NCBI GenBank assembly: GCA_035552395.1
Contig: DASZLL010000028.1
Coordinates: 1 to 9,831 of the forward strand
Direction: 5' to 3'
Source: Bog-473 sp035552395
GTDB lineage: Bacteria; Actinomycetota; Acidimicrobiia; Acidimicrobiales; RAAP-2
Length of the DNA stretch: 9,831 nucleotides
The position numbers and the translations under genes are program-made. Numbering within the stretch: position 1 is the first letter of the stretch; each line of letters starts with the position of its first letter. Positions 1 through 7,316 of the stretch are shown piece after piece. The notes beneath the pieces were generated by a model, which did no database searches, had not been told where the DNA came from, and was given only the letters and a program-made list of their open reading frames with translations.

Positions 1-16
1 CATCCATTTGCCGTAC

Positions 17-2137
17 CTAGCCAGGCGTGACGGCGATCCCGACGGCGTGTCCCGGGTAGCCGGGCACCGCGGTGGTGACGTCACCGAAGTACGGCGCATC
101 GCCGAAGGCAAAGGCCTGCCCGCTCCCGTCGACCGCGTCGAAGCCCTGCCCGGAGTAGTCGGGGATCATGGCGGTCATCGGGCTCTTCATGTTGGCGATG
201 CCCGGCGATGCAGCGCCCACGCCCACGTTCGGTGCATCGCCGAACCCGTGCACGGTGCCGTTGGCTTCGAGCATCCAGTAGCCGCCACCGTCAGGGGACG
301 GCGCCACGCCGACGATCGGAGTGGGCGGAGGGCTGGAGCCGAGGGAGCCGAAGAACCCGGCGTCTCCGTAGGCGAAGATGCCGCCGTCGGACGCGACGAG
401 CCAATAGCCGCCCCCGTCATGGGTCGGCACCATCCCAACGATCGGCTTATTGAGCACGATGCTGCCGGTGCTGCCGTAGAACTGCGCGTCGCCGTAGGCG
501 AAGATGCCGCCGTCCGACGCGACGAGCCAGTAGCCGCCGCCGTCGGGGGTGACGGCCATGCCGACCATCGGCTTGTTCAGCACGATGCTGCCCGTGCTGC
601 CCCAGAAGTGCGCGTCGCCGAAGCTGAAGACGCCGCCATCGGACGCCACCTCCCAGTAGCCGCCGGCGTCGTGTGTCGCCGCCATGCCGACGACCGGCTT
701 GTTCAGTCGCATCCCCCCCGTGCTGCCGAAGAACTGCGCATTGCCGAAGCTGAAGACGCCGCCGTCGGTCGCGTTGATCCAATAGCCGCCGACGCCACCG
801 CTCGGGCCGCCGACCTGCGTGATGTCACCGAGGGTCTGCAGCGAGGCGGGGCCGTAGTAATGGTTCACGATCTGGCTGTAGGTCCAGTTCCCGTTGCCGT
901 TGTCCTGGCCGATGGCGTACCCCAGGGCGCCCCACTGGCCCATGCCGATGCCGTGGCCCCAGCCCTGGCCAGCGATGGAGAGCACGCCCCCGCTGGTCGA
1001 CGTGATGGAGAAAAGATCCGACAGGAGACCGAGATCGCCGGAGAATTCGGTCCCGGGAACCGAGACGCTCCCCGCGCTCCCGTTGAGGGTGATGGTGTCC
1101 ACCCGTCCACAACAGAAGTCGAAGGGGTGCCCGGGGTCGGTCGGGGTGGCGCCGAAGGTGCCGTTGAACGAGCCGATTTGGGGCCAGGTGGCGTTGATCG
1201 TGGCGTAGCTGATCGACGCAGTCCAATGGTGGTTCGTGTTGCCGGAGACCGCGTCCCCGTCGTCGGGCACGGCGGTGAACGGCGACTGCCCACTGGCGAA
1301 GCTGGAGGTGTAGCCGCCGGTCGATGACGAGTACTCGGTGGTGGCGATCTGGCCGCCCGGCATCACCATGACCTGACCGGCTGTGTCGTTGGCCGCAGCA
1401 ACGCTCGCCGCGGTTTCGTACTGGGTCCCCCGATAGGTCTGGCACTGGAGATCACAGGTGTCGGCGTAGCCGCCGTAGCCGCCCAAGTTGGAGAGCACGT
1501 AGGAGCGAACGGCGATCGCTTGGGCCTCGAGCTCTTGGAAGCCCCAGTCCATGCTCTGGGGACCGGCGCCCCCAAGCGTGCTCCAGCCCGAAGGCGATTC
1601 TCCCGGGACGGTGTCCGCGACGTACTGCTCGAGGGGCAGCGTGTTGACCGTCCGCGGCGCATTCGCCGAGTTGTAGAGCCCGGTCAACGTGCCGTGGACG
1701 GTCGGACTGCCGCCCGCCACGCACAGGGTCAGGAGCCCGCCGCTGCTCGGCGAGGCCGTCGGCGTCGTCTGGTTCGCCAGCACCTCGGTCCACGGGCCAG
1801 TACAGCCGGCACCCGTGTACACGTTCCATGAGCCACCGATCGGTTGGAACAACACGGCCGGCGCACTCGGCACCCCTGGCGCCGAGACGGCGCCGCCTGC
1901 GGCCGCCACGATGACATCGTTGCCGTCGTTCTCGGTCATGGCGATGCGCACGCTGGTCGAGTCCGTCGGCAACGCATTTGCCTGGGCGGAACGGAGAGAG
2001 GCCGCCGCCGGAGACGCCGGGCCGAACAGGGCGGCGGGCAGCACAAAGGCCAGCGAGACGAGGAGCGCGACCCACGCCACCGGGGCGCGGCGCCGCAGGA
2101 AATCGGGACGCGGGACAGAGGTTCCGGGCGTCGACAC
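17..2137 (-). CDS. Secreted SpoIID/LytB-domain protein with C-terminal propeller-like repeats
   Basis: Numbering is for a GTG start at 2137 (706 aa). Residues 1-47 form a signal peptide: a basic n-region (FLRRR), a hydrophobic stretch from about 18 to 40, then an Ala-rich cleavage region. The SpoIID domain spans roughly 125-433. It shows LPLEQYV with VPGES (166-181), AQAIAVRSYVL (205-215), CDLQCQTYRG (228-237), SSSTGGYT (270-277), GWGHGIGMGQWGALGYA (392-408) and HYYG (426-429). Family knowledge: SpoIID proteins are peptidoglycan-acting (amidase enhancer or lytic transglycosylase). Glu180 of VPGES sits where the family's essential glutamate is expected. Residues 450-706 are about six GGYW...DGG repeats. 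I chose GTG 2137 because a TANNNT hexamer lies 8 bases upstream and it gives a normal-length signal peptide. ATG 2179 (720 aa) is the alternative. The frame stays open to 2332 but would then overlap the divergent glycosyltransferase. Domain call is strong; substrate is unknown. Confidence 0.9.
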   Translation of the reverse strand: MSTPGTSVPRPDFLRRRAPVAWVALLVSLAFVLPAALFGPASPAAASLRSAQANALPTDSTSVRIAMTENDGNDVIVAAAGGAVSAPGVPSAPAVLFQPIGGSWNVYTGAGCTGPWTEVLANQTTPTASPSSGGLLTLCVAGGSPTVHGTLTGLYNSANAPRTVNTLPLEQYVADTVPGESPSGWSTLGGAGPQSMDWGFQELEAQAIAVRSYVLSNLGGYGGYADTCDLQCQTYRGTQYETAASVAAANDTAGQVMVMPGGQIATTEYSSSTGGYTSSFASGQSPFTAVPDDGDAVSGNTNHHWTASISYATINATWPQIGSFNGTFGATPTDPGHPFDFCCGRVDTITLNGSAGSVSVPGTEFSGDLGLLSDLFSITSTSGGVLSIAGQGWGHGIGMGQWGALGYAIGQDNGNGNWTYSQIVNHYYGPASLQTLGDITQVGGPSGGVGGYWINATDGGVFSFGNAQFFGSTGGMRLNKPVVGMAATHDAGGYWEVASDGGVFSFGDAHFWGSTGSIVLNKPMVGMAVTPDGGGYWLVASDGGIFAYGDAQFYGSTGSIVLNKPIVGMVPTHDGGGYWLVASDGGIFAYGDAGFFGSLGSSPPPTPIVGVAPSPDGGGYWMLEANGTVHGFGDAPNVGVGAASPGIANMKSPMTAMIPDYSGQGFDAVDGSGQAFAFGDAPYFGDVTTAVPGYPGHAVGIAVTPG
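20..790 (-). repeat. Six tandem GGYW...DGG protein repeats (126-138 bp units)
   Basis: Units in coding order are 665-790, 539-664, 413-538, 287-412 (each 126 bp, 42 aa), 149-286 (138 bp, 46 aa) and 20-148 (129 bp, 43 aa). Each of the first four reads GGYW-x4-DGG-(V/I)F-x2-G-(D/N)A-x-F-x-GS-x-G, ending near VGM or VGV. Units 2 to 4 are very alike in protein and DNA, so recent duplication or gene conversion is likely. Units 5 and 6 are degenerate. A 42-residue unit rich in Gly and aromatics that alternates predicted strands fits a beta-propeller blade, and six units could close a six-bladed propeller. That fold is an inference. The repeats run right up to the stop codon at 17-19, with no wall-anchoring domain after them. 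Confidence 0.85.
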
Positions 2138-2145
2138 GATGCTTG

Positions 2146-2151
2146 AGGCTA
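2146..2151 (-). promoter_or_regulatory. Putative -10 (TAGCCT) of the SpoIID gene, leaderless
   Basis: Reading the minus strand, TAGCCT matches TANNNT and is followed by 8 bases and then GTG at 2137. A transcript would start about 2 bases before the start codon. No Shine-Dalgarno sequence and no -35 of TTGACA type is visible. The same arrangement precedes two other genes in this window. Confidence 0.5.
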
Positions 2152-2169
2152 GGGCGTGGACCGCAGCGC

Positions 2170-2183
2170 CATGGTGCATGGTG
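2170..2183. repeat. Tandem 7-bp repeat in the divergent promoter region
   Basis: CATGGTG occurs twice in a row. The same bases also hold an inverted repeat, CCATG-GTG-CATGG (2169-2181). It lies between the two divergent -10 candidates at 2146-2151 and 2212-2217, where an operator could sit. It may also be chance, or part of the SpoIID coding sequence if that gene starts at ATG 2179. Confidence 0.25.
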
Positions 2184-2211
2184 ACGCAATCGGGGTGCGA
2201 CGCCGCGCCGA

Positions 2212-2217
2212 TACACT
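2212..2217 (+). promoter_or_regulatory. Putative -10 (TACACT) of glycosyltransferase GT-A, leaderless
   Basis: TACACT fits TANNNT and lies 8 bases before GTG 2226, so transcription would begin at or next to the start codon. No Shine-Dalgarno sequence precedes this GTG. No convincing -35 is seen 16-18 bases upstream. Confidence 0.5.
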
Positions 2218-2225
2218 GCTCGCCC

Positions 2226-3305
2226 GTGCGTGTCGACCAGGTCATTCCGTCGTTGGCCAGTCGCGACGCCATCGGCGTGAGCGCGCTGAACCTGCGCGAC
2301 GGCCTGCGGGCGGCGGGCCTCGACTCCGACATCTACTACGGCAGCTTCACGCCGGACGTGGAGGGCGAGGGGCGGCCGGTGATCGAGCTCGGGCGGGCGA
2401 GCCGCGGGCGCTGGCTGCTGTATCAAGCGTCGATCGGGAGCCCCGTCTACGACATCGTTGCCGCACGGTCCGAGCCCAAGCTCGTCAACTACCACAACAT
2501 CACACCGGCGCCACTCCTGCGCGACTGGGAGCCCGCGGTGGCCTACGAGGCGGCGCTCGGCCGCACCCAGCTGGCGCGGCTCGCGCCGCAGAGCCACTTC
2601 GCCGTGGCCGACTCCGCGTTCAACGAGTCCGAGCTGCTCGCGCTGGGCTACGACGGGACGGCCGTCGTCCCGTTGCTCATCGACATGCACTCGAAGAGCG
2701 ACGAGCCGGATGCCGCGTTGACGGAGCAGCTGCGGGCGCGCAGGGAACGCGAGGGTGGGGCCGACCTGTTGTACGTCGGAAAGATCTCGCCGCACAAGGC
2801 ACCGCACGACCTCGTCAAGATGCTCGACGTCCTGCGCCGGACCTACGACCCGGCGGCGCGCCTCCACCTGATCGGCTCACCCCTCGGCGCGACCTACCAG
2901 CCCGCGCTGCGCGCGTTCATCGACGAGCTCGGGTTGGGTGACGCGGTCAACCTGCCGGGCTCGGTGACCGGCGCGGAGCTCGAGGCGTATTTCCGCGCCG
3001 CCGACGTCTTCGTCATGGCGTCGAACCACGAGGGTTTCTGCGTGCCGCTGGCCGAGGCGATGGGGCACGGCGTCCCTATCGTCGCCTACGGCGTCACCGC
3101 CGTACCCGAAACCGTGGGCGGCGCCGGCCTGGTGCTGCCCGACAAGGCCGCGCTGCCGTTCGCGGCGGCGGTCGGGCGCGTCCTGCAGGACCCACAGCTG
3201 CACGCCGTGCTGGCGGCGGCCGGGCGAGAGCGGGCCGCCGGCTTCGACCTGAGCGCGTCGACCCGGCGCTTCGTGTCCCTCGTGCAGGAGGCCGTCGGGG
3301 CCTGA
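2226..3305 (+). CDS. GT4-type glycosyltransferase (GT-A)
   Basis: The protein is 359 aa and predicted cytosolic, with no signal peptide or membrane segment. It has a GT-B-fold layout. The N-terminal acceptor half carries DAIGVSALNLRDGLRAAG (14-31) and the signature NYHNITP (88-94). The C-terminal nucleotide-sugar half carries VGKISPHK (184-191, Lys191 in the usual phosphate-binding position) and the E-x7-E motif Glu269/Glu277 in HEGFCVPLAEAM. Family knowledge: retaining GT4 enzymes transfer a sugar from a nucleotide-sugar donor; donor and acceptor cannot be read here. GTG 2226 was chosen because the two paralogues in this window (minus strand) begin at the equivalent residue and a TANNNT hexamer precedes it. 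The frame stays open upstream to 1689, but that part is antisense to the SpoIID gene. The acyl-CoA synthetase follows 121 bases downstream. Confidence 0.92.
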   Translation: MRVDQVIPSLASRDAIGVSALNLRDGLRAAGLDSDIYYGSFTPDVEGEGRPVIELGRASRGRWLLYQASIGSPVYDIVAARSEPKLVNYHNITPAPLLRDWEPAVAYEAALGRTQLARLAPQSHFAVADSAFNESELLALGYDGTAVVPLLIDMHSKSDEPDAALTEQLRARREREGGADLLYVGKISPHKAPHDLVKMLDVLRRTYDPAARLHLIGSPLGATYQPALRAFIDELGLGDAVNLPGSVTGAELEAYFRAADVFVMASNHEGFCVPLAEAMGHGVPIVAYGVTAVPETVGGAGLVLPDKAALPFAAAVGRVLQDPQLHAVLAAAGRERAAGFDLSASTRRFVSLVQEAVGA

Positions 3306-3313
3306 GCATTCCC

Positions 3314-3336
3314 GTCCAGCGGGCGTCGACCTGGAC
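3314..3336 (+). terminator. Possible terminator hairpin after GT-A
   Basis: GTCCAG (3314-3319) and CTGGAC (3331-3336) form a perfect 6-bp stem with an 11-base GC-rich loop, starting 8 bases after the GT-A stop codon. No T-run follows, so it is at best an actinobacterial-style terminator or an mRNA 3' end structure. Confidence 0.3.
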
Positions 3337-3371
3337 CGAGTCAAGGAAAGTGGCCGAGAGCAAGACCGAGT
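3334..3371. repeat. 8-bp direct repeat GACCGAGT, 30 bp apart
   Basis: GACCGAGT occurs at 3334-3341 and 3364-3371, exactly 30 bases (about three helical turns) apart, upstream of the acyl-CoA synthetase. The spacing would suit a regulator binding one face of the DNA. The copies are short and the first overlaps the hairpin, so chance is possible. Confidence 0.2.
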
Positions 3372-3416
3372 GTGGACTTTTACTCGCCACGCTGCGATGC
3401 TGCAGCGGTCACTGAT

Positions 3417-3422
3417 GGGAGG
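3417..3422 (+). promoter_or_regulatory. Shine-Dalgarno site GGGAGG for the acyl-CoA synthetase
   Basis: GGGAGG ends 4 bases before ATG 3427, close but usable. It favours this ATG over in-frame GTG 3370, ATG 3397 and ATG 3415. The rest of the 3306-3426 gap shows no clear promoter. Confidence 0.55.
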
Positions 3423-3426
3423 CGGA

Positions 3427-5085
3427 ATGCGCTCGTATTACTCGTGCTCGTCGGCTACCCCGTTGCTAGGGGTGACAATCGGTGAAGCCCTGCGGTCGAC
3501 AAGCGAGAGGGTGCCTGACGCCCTCGCATTGGTCAGCCGTCATCAGGGCGTGCGCCTTACGTGGCGAGAGCTCGACCAGCTCGCGGACGAACTGGCCCGC
3601 GGCCTGCTGGCTAGCGGGATCCAAAAGGGCGACCGAATAGGCATCTGGTCACCGACGTGTGTCGAGTGGACCCTCTTGCAAATGGCGTCGGGTCGGGTCG
3701 GCAGCATTCTGGTCAACGTCAATCCGGCCTACCGCACGGCCGAGCTGTCCTACGCCTTGTCCCATTCGGGCGTTCGAATGTTGGTCACGGCACCTCGATT
3801 CAAAAGCTCCGATTACTTGGCCATGCTGTCCGACGTCCGTCCCACCTTGCCGGCGCTCGAGTGTGTGGTAGTGATCGGGGAAGCGCCGAGCGGCGCGGCC
3901 GACCAGTCGTTCGAGGAACTGATGGTCGGAGGAGCGGACGTCGACCTGCAGATGGTCCGAGCCGCCGAATCGCTGCTCGATCCGGACGACCCGATCAACA
4001 TCCAGTACACCAGCGGCACCACGGGCAACCCGAAAGGAGCCACCCTCACCCACCACAACATCTTGAACAACGCGCGATCGATTGCCGATGTCCTGGAGTA
4101 CACCGACGCAGATCGGGTTTGCATCCCCGTCCCTCTCTACCACTGCTTCGGCATGGGCATCGGAACCCTGGGTTGTGTCACTTCCGGGGCCGCGATGGTC
4201 TACCCCGCCGAGTCGTTCGAGCCCGAAGCGACTCTCGATGCGATCGCCGAGGAGTCGTGCACGAGCATCTACGGCGTGCCCACCATGTTCATCGCCATGC
4301 TGGCCTCGCCCGGTTTCGGTGCACGCGACCTTCGGAGCCTGCGCACCGGCATCATGGCGGGGGCACCGTGTCCGGTCGAGGTCATGAAGCGCGTCGTGAA
4401 CGAGATGCATGCGTCCGAAATGAGCATCGCGTACGGCATGACGGAAACGTCTCCCGCCTCGACAATGACCCGGCGCTGGGACGACCTGGAACGTCGGACC
4501 TCGACCGTCGGCACCGCACTGCCTCATGTCGAGGTCAAGATTGCAGATCCCGTGACGGGCGGGACCGTGCCGACAGGTGCGCCAGGTGAGCTGTGCTCTC
4601 GCGGCTACCTCGTCATGGATGGGTATTGGCGGAACCCCGATGCCACCGCAGAAGCGATCGATTCGTCCGGCTGGATGCACACCGGAGACCTGGCGGTCAT
4701 GGATCGCGACGGCTACGTCAACATCGTGGGCCGCTCGAAGGACATGGTCATTCGCGGCGGGGAGAACATCTATCCCCGCGAGATCGAGGAGGTCCTCTTC
4801 CAACACCCCGGCGTGACGGCCGCCCAGGTGATTGGCGTCCCGGACGAGCGCATGGGCGAAGAGCTCATGGCATGGGTCACCGTCGCCGAAGGTCAGACCC
4901 TGACCGAAGAGCAGCTCTGTGGCTTCTGCCGAGATCGCCTCGCTCGTTTCAAGGTTCCGCGCTATTGGAAGTTCGTCAGCGACTTCCCGTTGACGGTCAC
5001 CGGCAAGGTGCAGAAGTTCAAGATGCGAGAGACCGCCGTGGCCGAACTTGGCCTCGAGGCGGCGGCGCAGATCGAGACGGCCTGA
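3427..5085 (+). CDS. AMP-forming acyl-CoA synthetase (FadD-like)
   Basis: The protein is 552 aa, normal for a fatty-acyl-CoA synthetase. It activates a carboxylic acid to acyl-AMP and then to acyl-CoA in the cytosol. Visible ANL-superfamily motifs are the phosphate loop YTSGTTGNPKG (194-204), YGMTETSP (336-343), GWMHTGDL (415-422, ribose-binding Asp421), GRSKDMVIRGGENIYP (435-450), and the C-terminal catalytic Lys527 in VTGKVQK. All key residues are present, so it should be active. The start at ATG 3427 gives the N terminus MRSYYSCSSATPLLGVTIG, which matches where this family usually begins and has an adjacent Shine-Dalgarno site; GTG 3370 would add 19 residues. GC content in hand-counted 60-base blocks (58-67%) is lower than in most sampled glycosyltransferase blocks (67-83%). 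The gene sits between glycosyltransferases but has its own start signals. Chain-length preference is not readable, so a precise gene symbol is not given. Confidence 0.95.
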   Translation: MRSYYSCSSATPLLGVTIGEALRSTSERVPDALALVSRHQGVRLTWRELDQLADELARGLLASGIQKGDRIGIWSPTCVEWTLLQMASGRVGSILVNVNPAYRTAELSYALSHSGVRMLVTAPRFKSSDYLAMLSDVRPTLPALECVVVIGEAPSGAADQSFEELMVGGADVDLQMVRAAESLLDPDDPINIQYTSGTTGNPKGATLTHHNILNNARSIADVLEYTDADRVCIPVPLYHCFGMGIGTLGCVTSGAAMVYPAESFEPEATLDAIAEESCTSIYGVPTMFIAMLASPGFGARDLRSLRTGIMAGAPCPVEVMKRVVNEMHASEMSIAYGMTETSPASTMTRRWDDLERRTSTVGTALPHVEVKIADPVTGGTVPTGAPGELCSRGYLVMDGYWRNPDATAEAIDSSGWMHTGDLAVMDRDGYVNIVGRSKDMVIRGGENIYPREIEEVLFQHPGVTAAQVIGVPDERMGEELMAWVTVAEGQTLTEEQLCGFCRDRLARFKVPRYWKFVSDFPLTVTGKVQKFKMRETAVAELGLEAAAQIETA

Positions 5086-5101
5086 GCCAGGATCTTCTGG
5101 C
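5086..5101 (+). terminator. Possible hairpin between convergent genes
   Basis: GCCAG-GATCTT-CTGGC begins on the base after the acyl-CoA synthetase stop codon. The 5-bp stem has no T-run, so evidence for termination is weak. It lies in the 69-bp gap before the convergent glycosyltransferase stop at 5155 and could serve either strand. I see nothing else in that gap. Confidence 0.25.
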
Positions 5102-5154
5102 GTGGCTCCAACCCGACGCGGCGAATGGCGGGACCGAAGACAACGTGGTCGAGG

Positions 5155-6222
5155 TCAGCGCGCCAGGGCCGCAATCAGGTCCACGGCCCGGTCCCCGGCG
5201 GTCGGGAGGTCGAGAGCCTGCACGCGCTGGTGACCGGCGTCCGCGAGCGTGCGCCGAAGCGCGGCGTCGGTGGCGACGCGGGCCGCGGCGCCGGCGAGCG
5301 CGTAGGGGTCTGTTGCGTCGACGAGGACGCCCGCATCGCCGATGACCTCGGGCAGCGCACCCGCAGCGTTCGCCACGACGGGGAGGCCCATCGTCATCGC
5401 CTCGATCACGGGGACCCCGAACCCCTCGTGGCGCGACGCCATGATCAGGGCATCTGACTGCGCCATCGCCGCCACTAAATCGGCGTCGCTGATGCCGCCG
5501 CGGAACGTGACGGCTTCGCCGATGCCCAACTCGGCCGCGAACCGCTCCAGGGCGCGGGTGTAGGCGGGTACGACCGGCCGCCCCACCACCTGCAGGGTGA
5601 CGTCAGGGTCGTGGTGCGACCGCGCCACGAGGAGCGCCATGAGGGCGAGCTCGATGCCCTTGTTCGGGGCGACGCGCCCGACACAGATCCAGCGCGATCC
5701 GGCACCGGCGGTGCGGGGGCTGTCTGGCGCGTCGGCGGCAGCTCCGGCGGTGGGAGCGATGGCCGCCGGCGGCACTACGGCGGTGCGCGCGTAGCCGGCA
5801 GTGCGCAGCTCGGCCTCGTTGAACGCCGACACCGCGAGGGCGAGGCTGGTCCGGGCGGCCAGACTCGCCCGCTCGTGCAGCGCGCGCAGCTGGTGCCGGG
5901 CCATCGGGTTGTTCCAGGCGGCGTAGTACTCCGGGGGCGTCACGTTGTGGTAGTTCACCGCGAGCGTCTCGCGGCGCTCTGCCAACCACGAGGCGATCGC
6001 CGAGGCGGTGGCGAATTGGTAGAGCAGGACATCGCCCCGCTGGGCGTCGTCGGCGTAGCGCGGGAACAGCCTCGTCTCCGCCCCGGTCTCGGGGTCGAAC
6101 ATCTCCACGTAGATGCGCGACTCGATGCCACGGGCCTCCAGGAGGTCCCGCAGACGCAGCGTGTGCCGGCCCACCGCGTCGTCGCGGTGCAGCATCGGGA
6201 CGAACTGATGGATGGCGCTCAT
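5155..6222 (-). CDS. GT4-type glycosyltransferase (GT-C)
   Basis: The protein is 355 aa, predicted cytosolic, with a GT-B fold. The N-terminal half starts MSAIHQFVP and carries DAVGRHTLRLRD (15-26), AQRGDVLLYQFATAS (60-74) and NYHNVTP (90-96). The C-terminal half carries VGRVAPNK (181-188, Lys188 for donor phosphate) and the E-x7-E pair Glu266/Glu274 in HEGFGVPVIEAM. Its ATG (6222-6220) overlaps the GT-B stop codon by 4 bases, so the two are translationally coupled. By hand count the first 100 residues are 64% identical to GT-B without gaps, which indicates a tandem duplication. An in-frame open stretch continues upstream to 7551 but runs antiphase through GT-B and the methyltransferase and is not coding. 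GT-C is the last gene of the operon and converges on the acyl-CoA synthetase. Sugar donor and acceptor are unknown. Confidence 0.93.
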   Translation of the reverse strand: MSAIHQFVPMLHRDDAVGRHTLRLRDLLEARGIESRIYVEMFDPETGAETRLFPRYADDAQRGDVLLYQFATASAIASWLAERRETLAVNYHNVTPPEYYAAWNNPMARHQLRALHERASLAARTSLALAVSAFNEAELRTAGYARTAVVPPAAIAPTAGAAADAPDSPRTAGAGSRWICVGRVAPNKGIELALMALLVARSHHDPDVTLQVVGRPVVPAYTRALERFAAELGIGEAVTFRGGISDADLVAAMAQSDALIMASRHEGFGVPVIEAMTMGLPVVANAAGALPEVIGDAGVLVDATDPYALAGAAARVATDAALRRTLADAGHQRVQALDLPTAGDRAVDLIAALAR

Positions 6223-7316
6223 CGCCGCTTTGCCGCGCCTTGCTCCCGCAGCTGACTGAGCAAGTCGACGAAGCGATCGGCCGCGTTGGGCAGATCGAGC
6301 TCGGCCAGCCGCCGCCGGCCGGCCTCGGCGAGTTCGGTCTGCCGAGCCGGGTCGGCCAGCACGGCACCGATGGCCGCGGCCAGCGCGTATGGTTCTCGCG
6401 ACGTGACGACGACGCCCGCGCCGCCCAAGACCTCGGGCACCGCACCCCGGTCGAAGGCCACCACCGGGAGGCCGGCGGCCATCGCCTCGACGACGGGGAC
6501 GCAGAAGCCTTCGTGTTCCGAGGTGACCACGAGGACGTCGGCCGAGCGGTAGGCCGCCGCGACGGCGGCGTCGGTGGCGTAGCCGGAGAACGACACGGCG
6601 TGCTCCAGACCGAGGTCGGCCACGTAGCGCCGAAGGGCCTGCTCGTAGGAATCGGTGACCGGCTTGCCGACGATGCGAAGCGTGGCCCCGGGGTCGGCGT
6701 GCTGGCGGGCCGCGGCCAGGGCGGCGATCGAGTGCTCGAGCGCCTTGTTCGGCGCCACCCGGCCGACGGCGAGCCATACCCCGCCGCGTCGGCCGGCTGC
6801 GTTGTCTGGCATCGTTTCCGGCGACGGAGCCGCGGTGACCTCGTCGCTCAGCGCGGCCGACGGCGGCACCACGGCGGTGGCGGCAAAGCCCGATTCGGCC
6901 AGATGGGTCTCGTTGTACGCCGAGTCGGCGATCGCCAGCGCCGTGCGCGGCGCCAGCACGGCCAGGTCGTCGCGGGCCCGATCCTGCCCCAGGGCGAGAT
7001 GGTGGTCCCACGGCGCCATGAGTTCGGGCGGCGTGATGTTGTGGTAGTTCACGACAAGCGTCTCGGTGCGGCCCGCCAACCAGGGGGCCATGAGAGACGC
7101 TGTGGCGAACTGGTAGACGACGACGTCGCCGCGCTGCGCCCCCTCGGCGTACGCGATCGCGGGCAGCGTCTCGTCCGCCGTCTCGTCCTGCACCACGTCG
7201 ACGAAGATGTTCGACTCGATGCCGCGACGCCGGGTGGCGTCGCGCAGGCGCAGCGTGTGCCGGCCGACCGCGTCGCCGCGGTGCAGCACCGGGACGAAGT
7301 GGTGGACGCCGCTCAC
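6219..7316 (-). CDS. GT4-type glycosyltransferase (GT-B)
   Basis: The protein is 365 aa, predicted cytosolic, GT-B fold. The acceptor half carries DAVGRHTLRLRD (15-26), AQRGDVVVYQFATAS (60-74) and NYHNITP (90-96). The donor half carries VGRVAPNK (184-191) and Glu269/Glu277 of the E-x7-E motif in HEGFCVPVVEAM. The C terminus is basic (AAKRR). The GTG start (7316-7314) overlaps the methyltransferase stop as GTGA, and the stop overlaps the GT-C start as ATGA, so it sits in the middle of a coupled three-gene operon. It is a close paralogue of GT-C and a more distant one of GT-A. The linker near 155-180 (Ala/Pro rich) differs between copies, while the catalytic motifs are kept in all three. Each may therefore add a different residue or linkage to one glycan. 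That last point is inference. Confidence 0.93.
   Translation of the reverse strand: MSGVHHFVPVLHRGDAVGRHTLRLRDATRRRGIESNIFVDVVQDETADETLPAIAYAEGAQRGDVVVYQFATASLMAPWLAGRTETLVVNYHNITPPELMAPWDHHLALGQDRARDDLAVLAPRTALAIADSAYNETHLAESGFAATAVVPPSAALSDEVTAAPSPETMPDNAAGRRGGVWLAVGRVAPNKALEHSIAALAAARQHADPGATLRIVGKPVTDSYEQALRRYVADLGLEHAVSFSGYATDAAVAAAYRSADVLVVTSEHEGFCVPVVEAMAAGLPVVAFDRGAVPEVLGGAGVVVTSREPYALAAAIGAVLADPARQTELAEAGRRRLAELDLPNAADRFVDLLSQLREQGAAKRR

Noticed and set aside
20..790. Regular 126-bp repeats considered as a CRISPR array or DNA satellite
   Set aside because: The units are in-frame protein repeats with no spacer and repeat alternation, and variation follows codon positions.
8..1327. 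Long plus-strand open frame with periodic Arg/Ala/Asp-rich repeats
   Set aside because: It is the reverse of the SpoIID gene and its periodicity mirrors the 126-bp repeats. The minus strand has clear family motifs and a signal peptide; this strand has none.
1689..2225. Upstream extension of GT-A by about 179 residues
   Set aside because: The extension is antisense to the SpoIID gene, low in recognisable structure, and absent from the N termini of GT-B and GT-C.
2138..2332. Upstream extension of the SpoIID protein by up to 65 residues
   Set aside because: It would run into the start of GT-A, place a long non-signal segment before the signal peptide, and has no start signals.
3649..4806. 385-residue minus-strand open frame
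   Set aside because: It is antisense to the acyl-CoA synthetase, which carries all its catalytic motifs on the plus strand.
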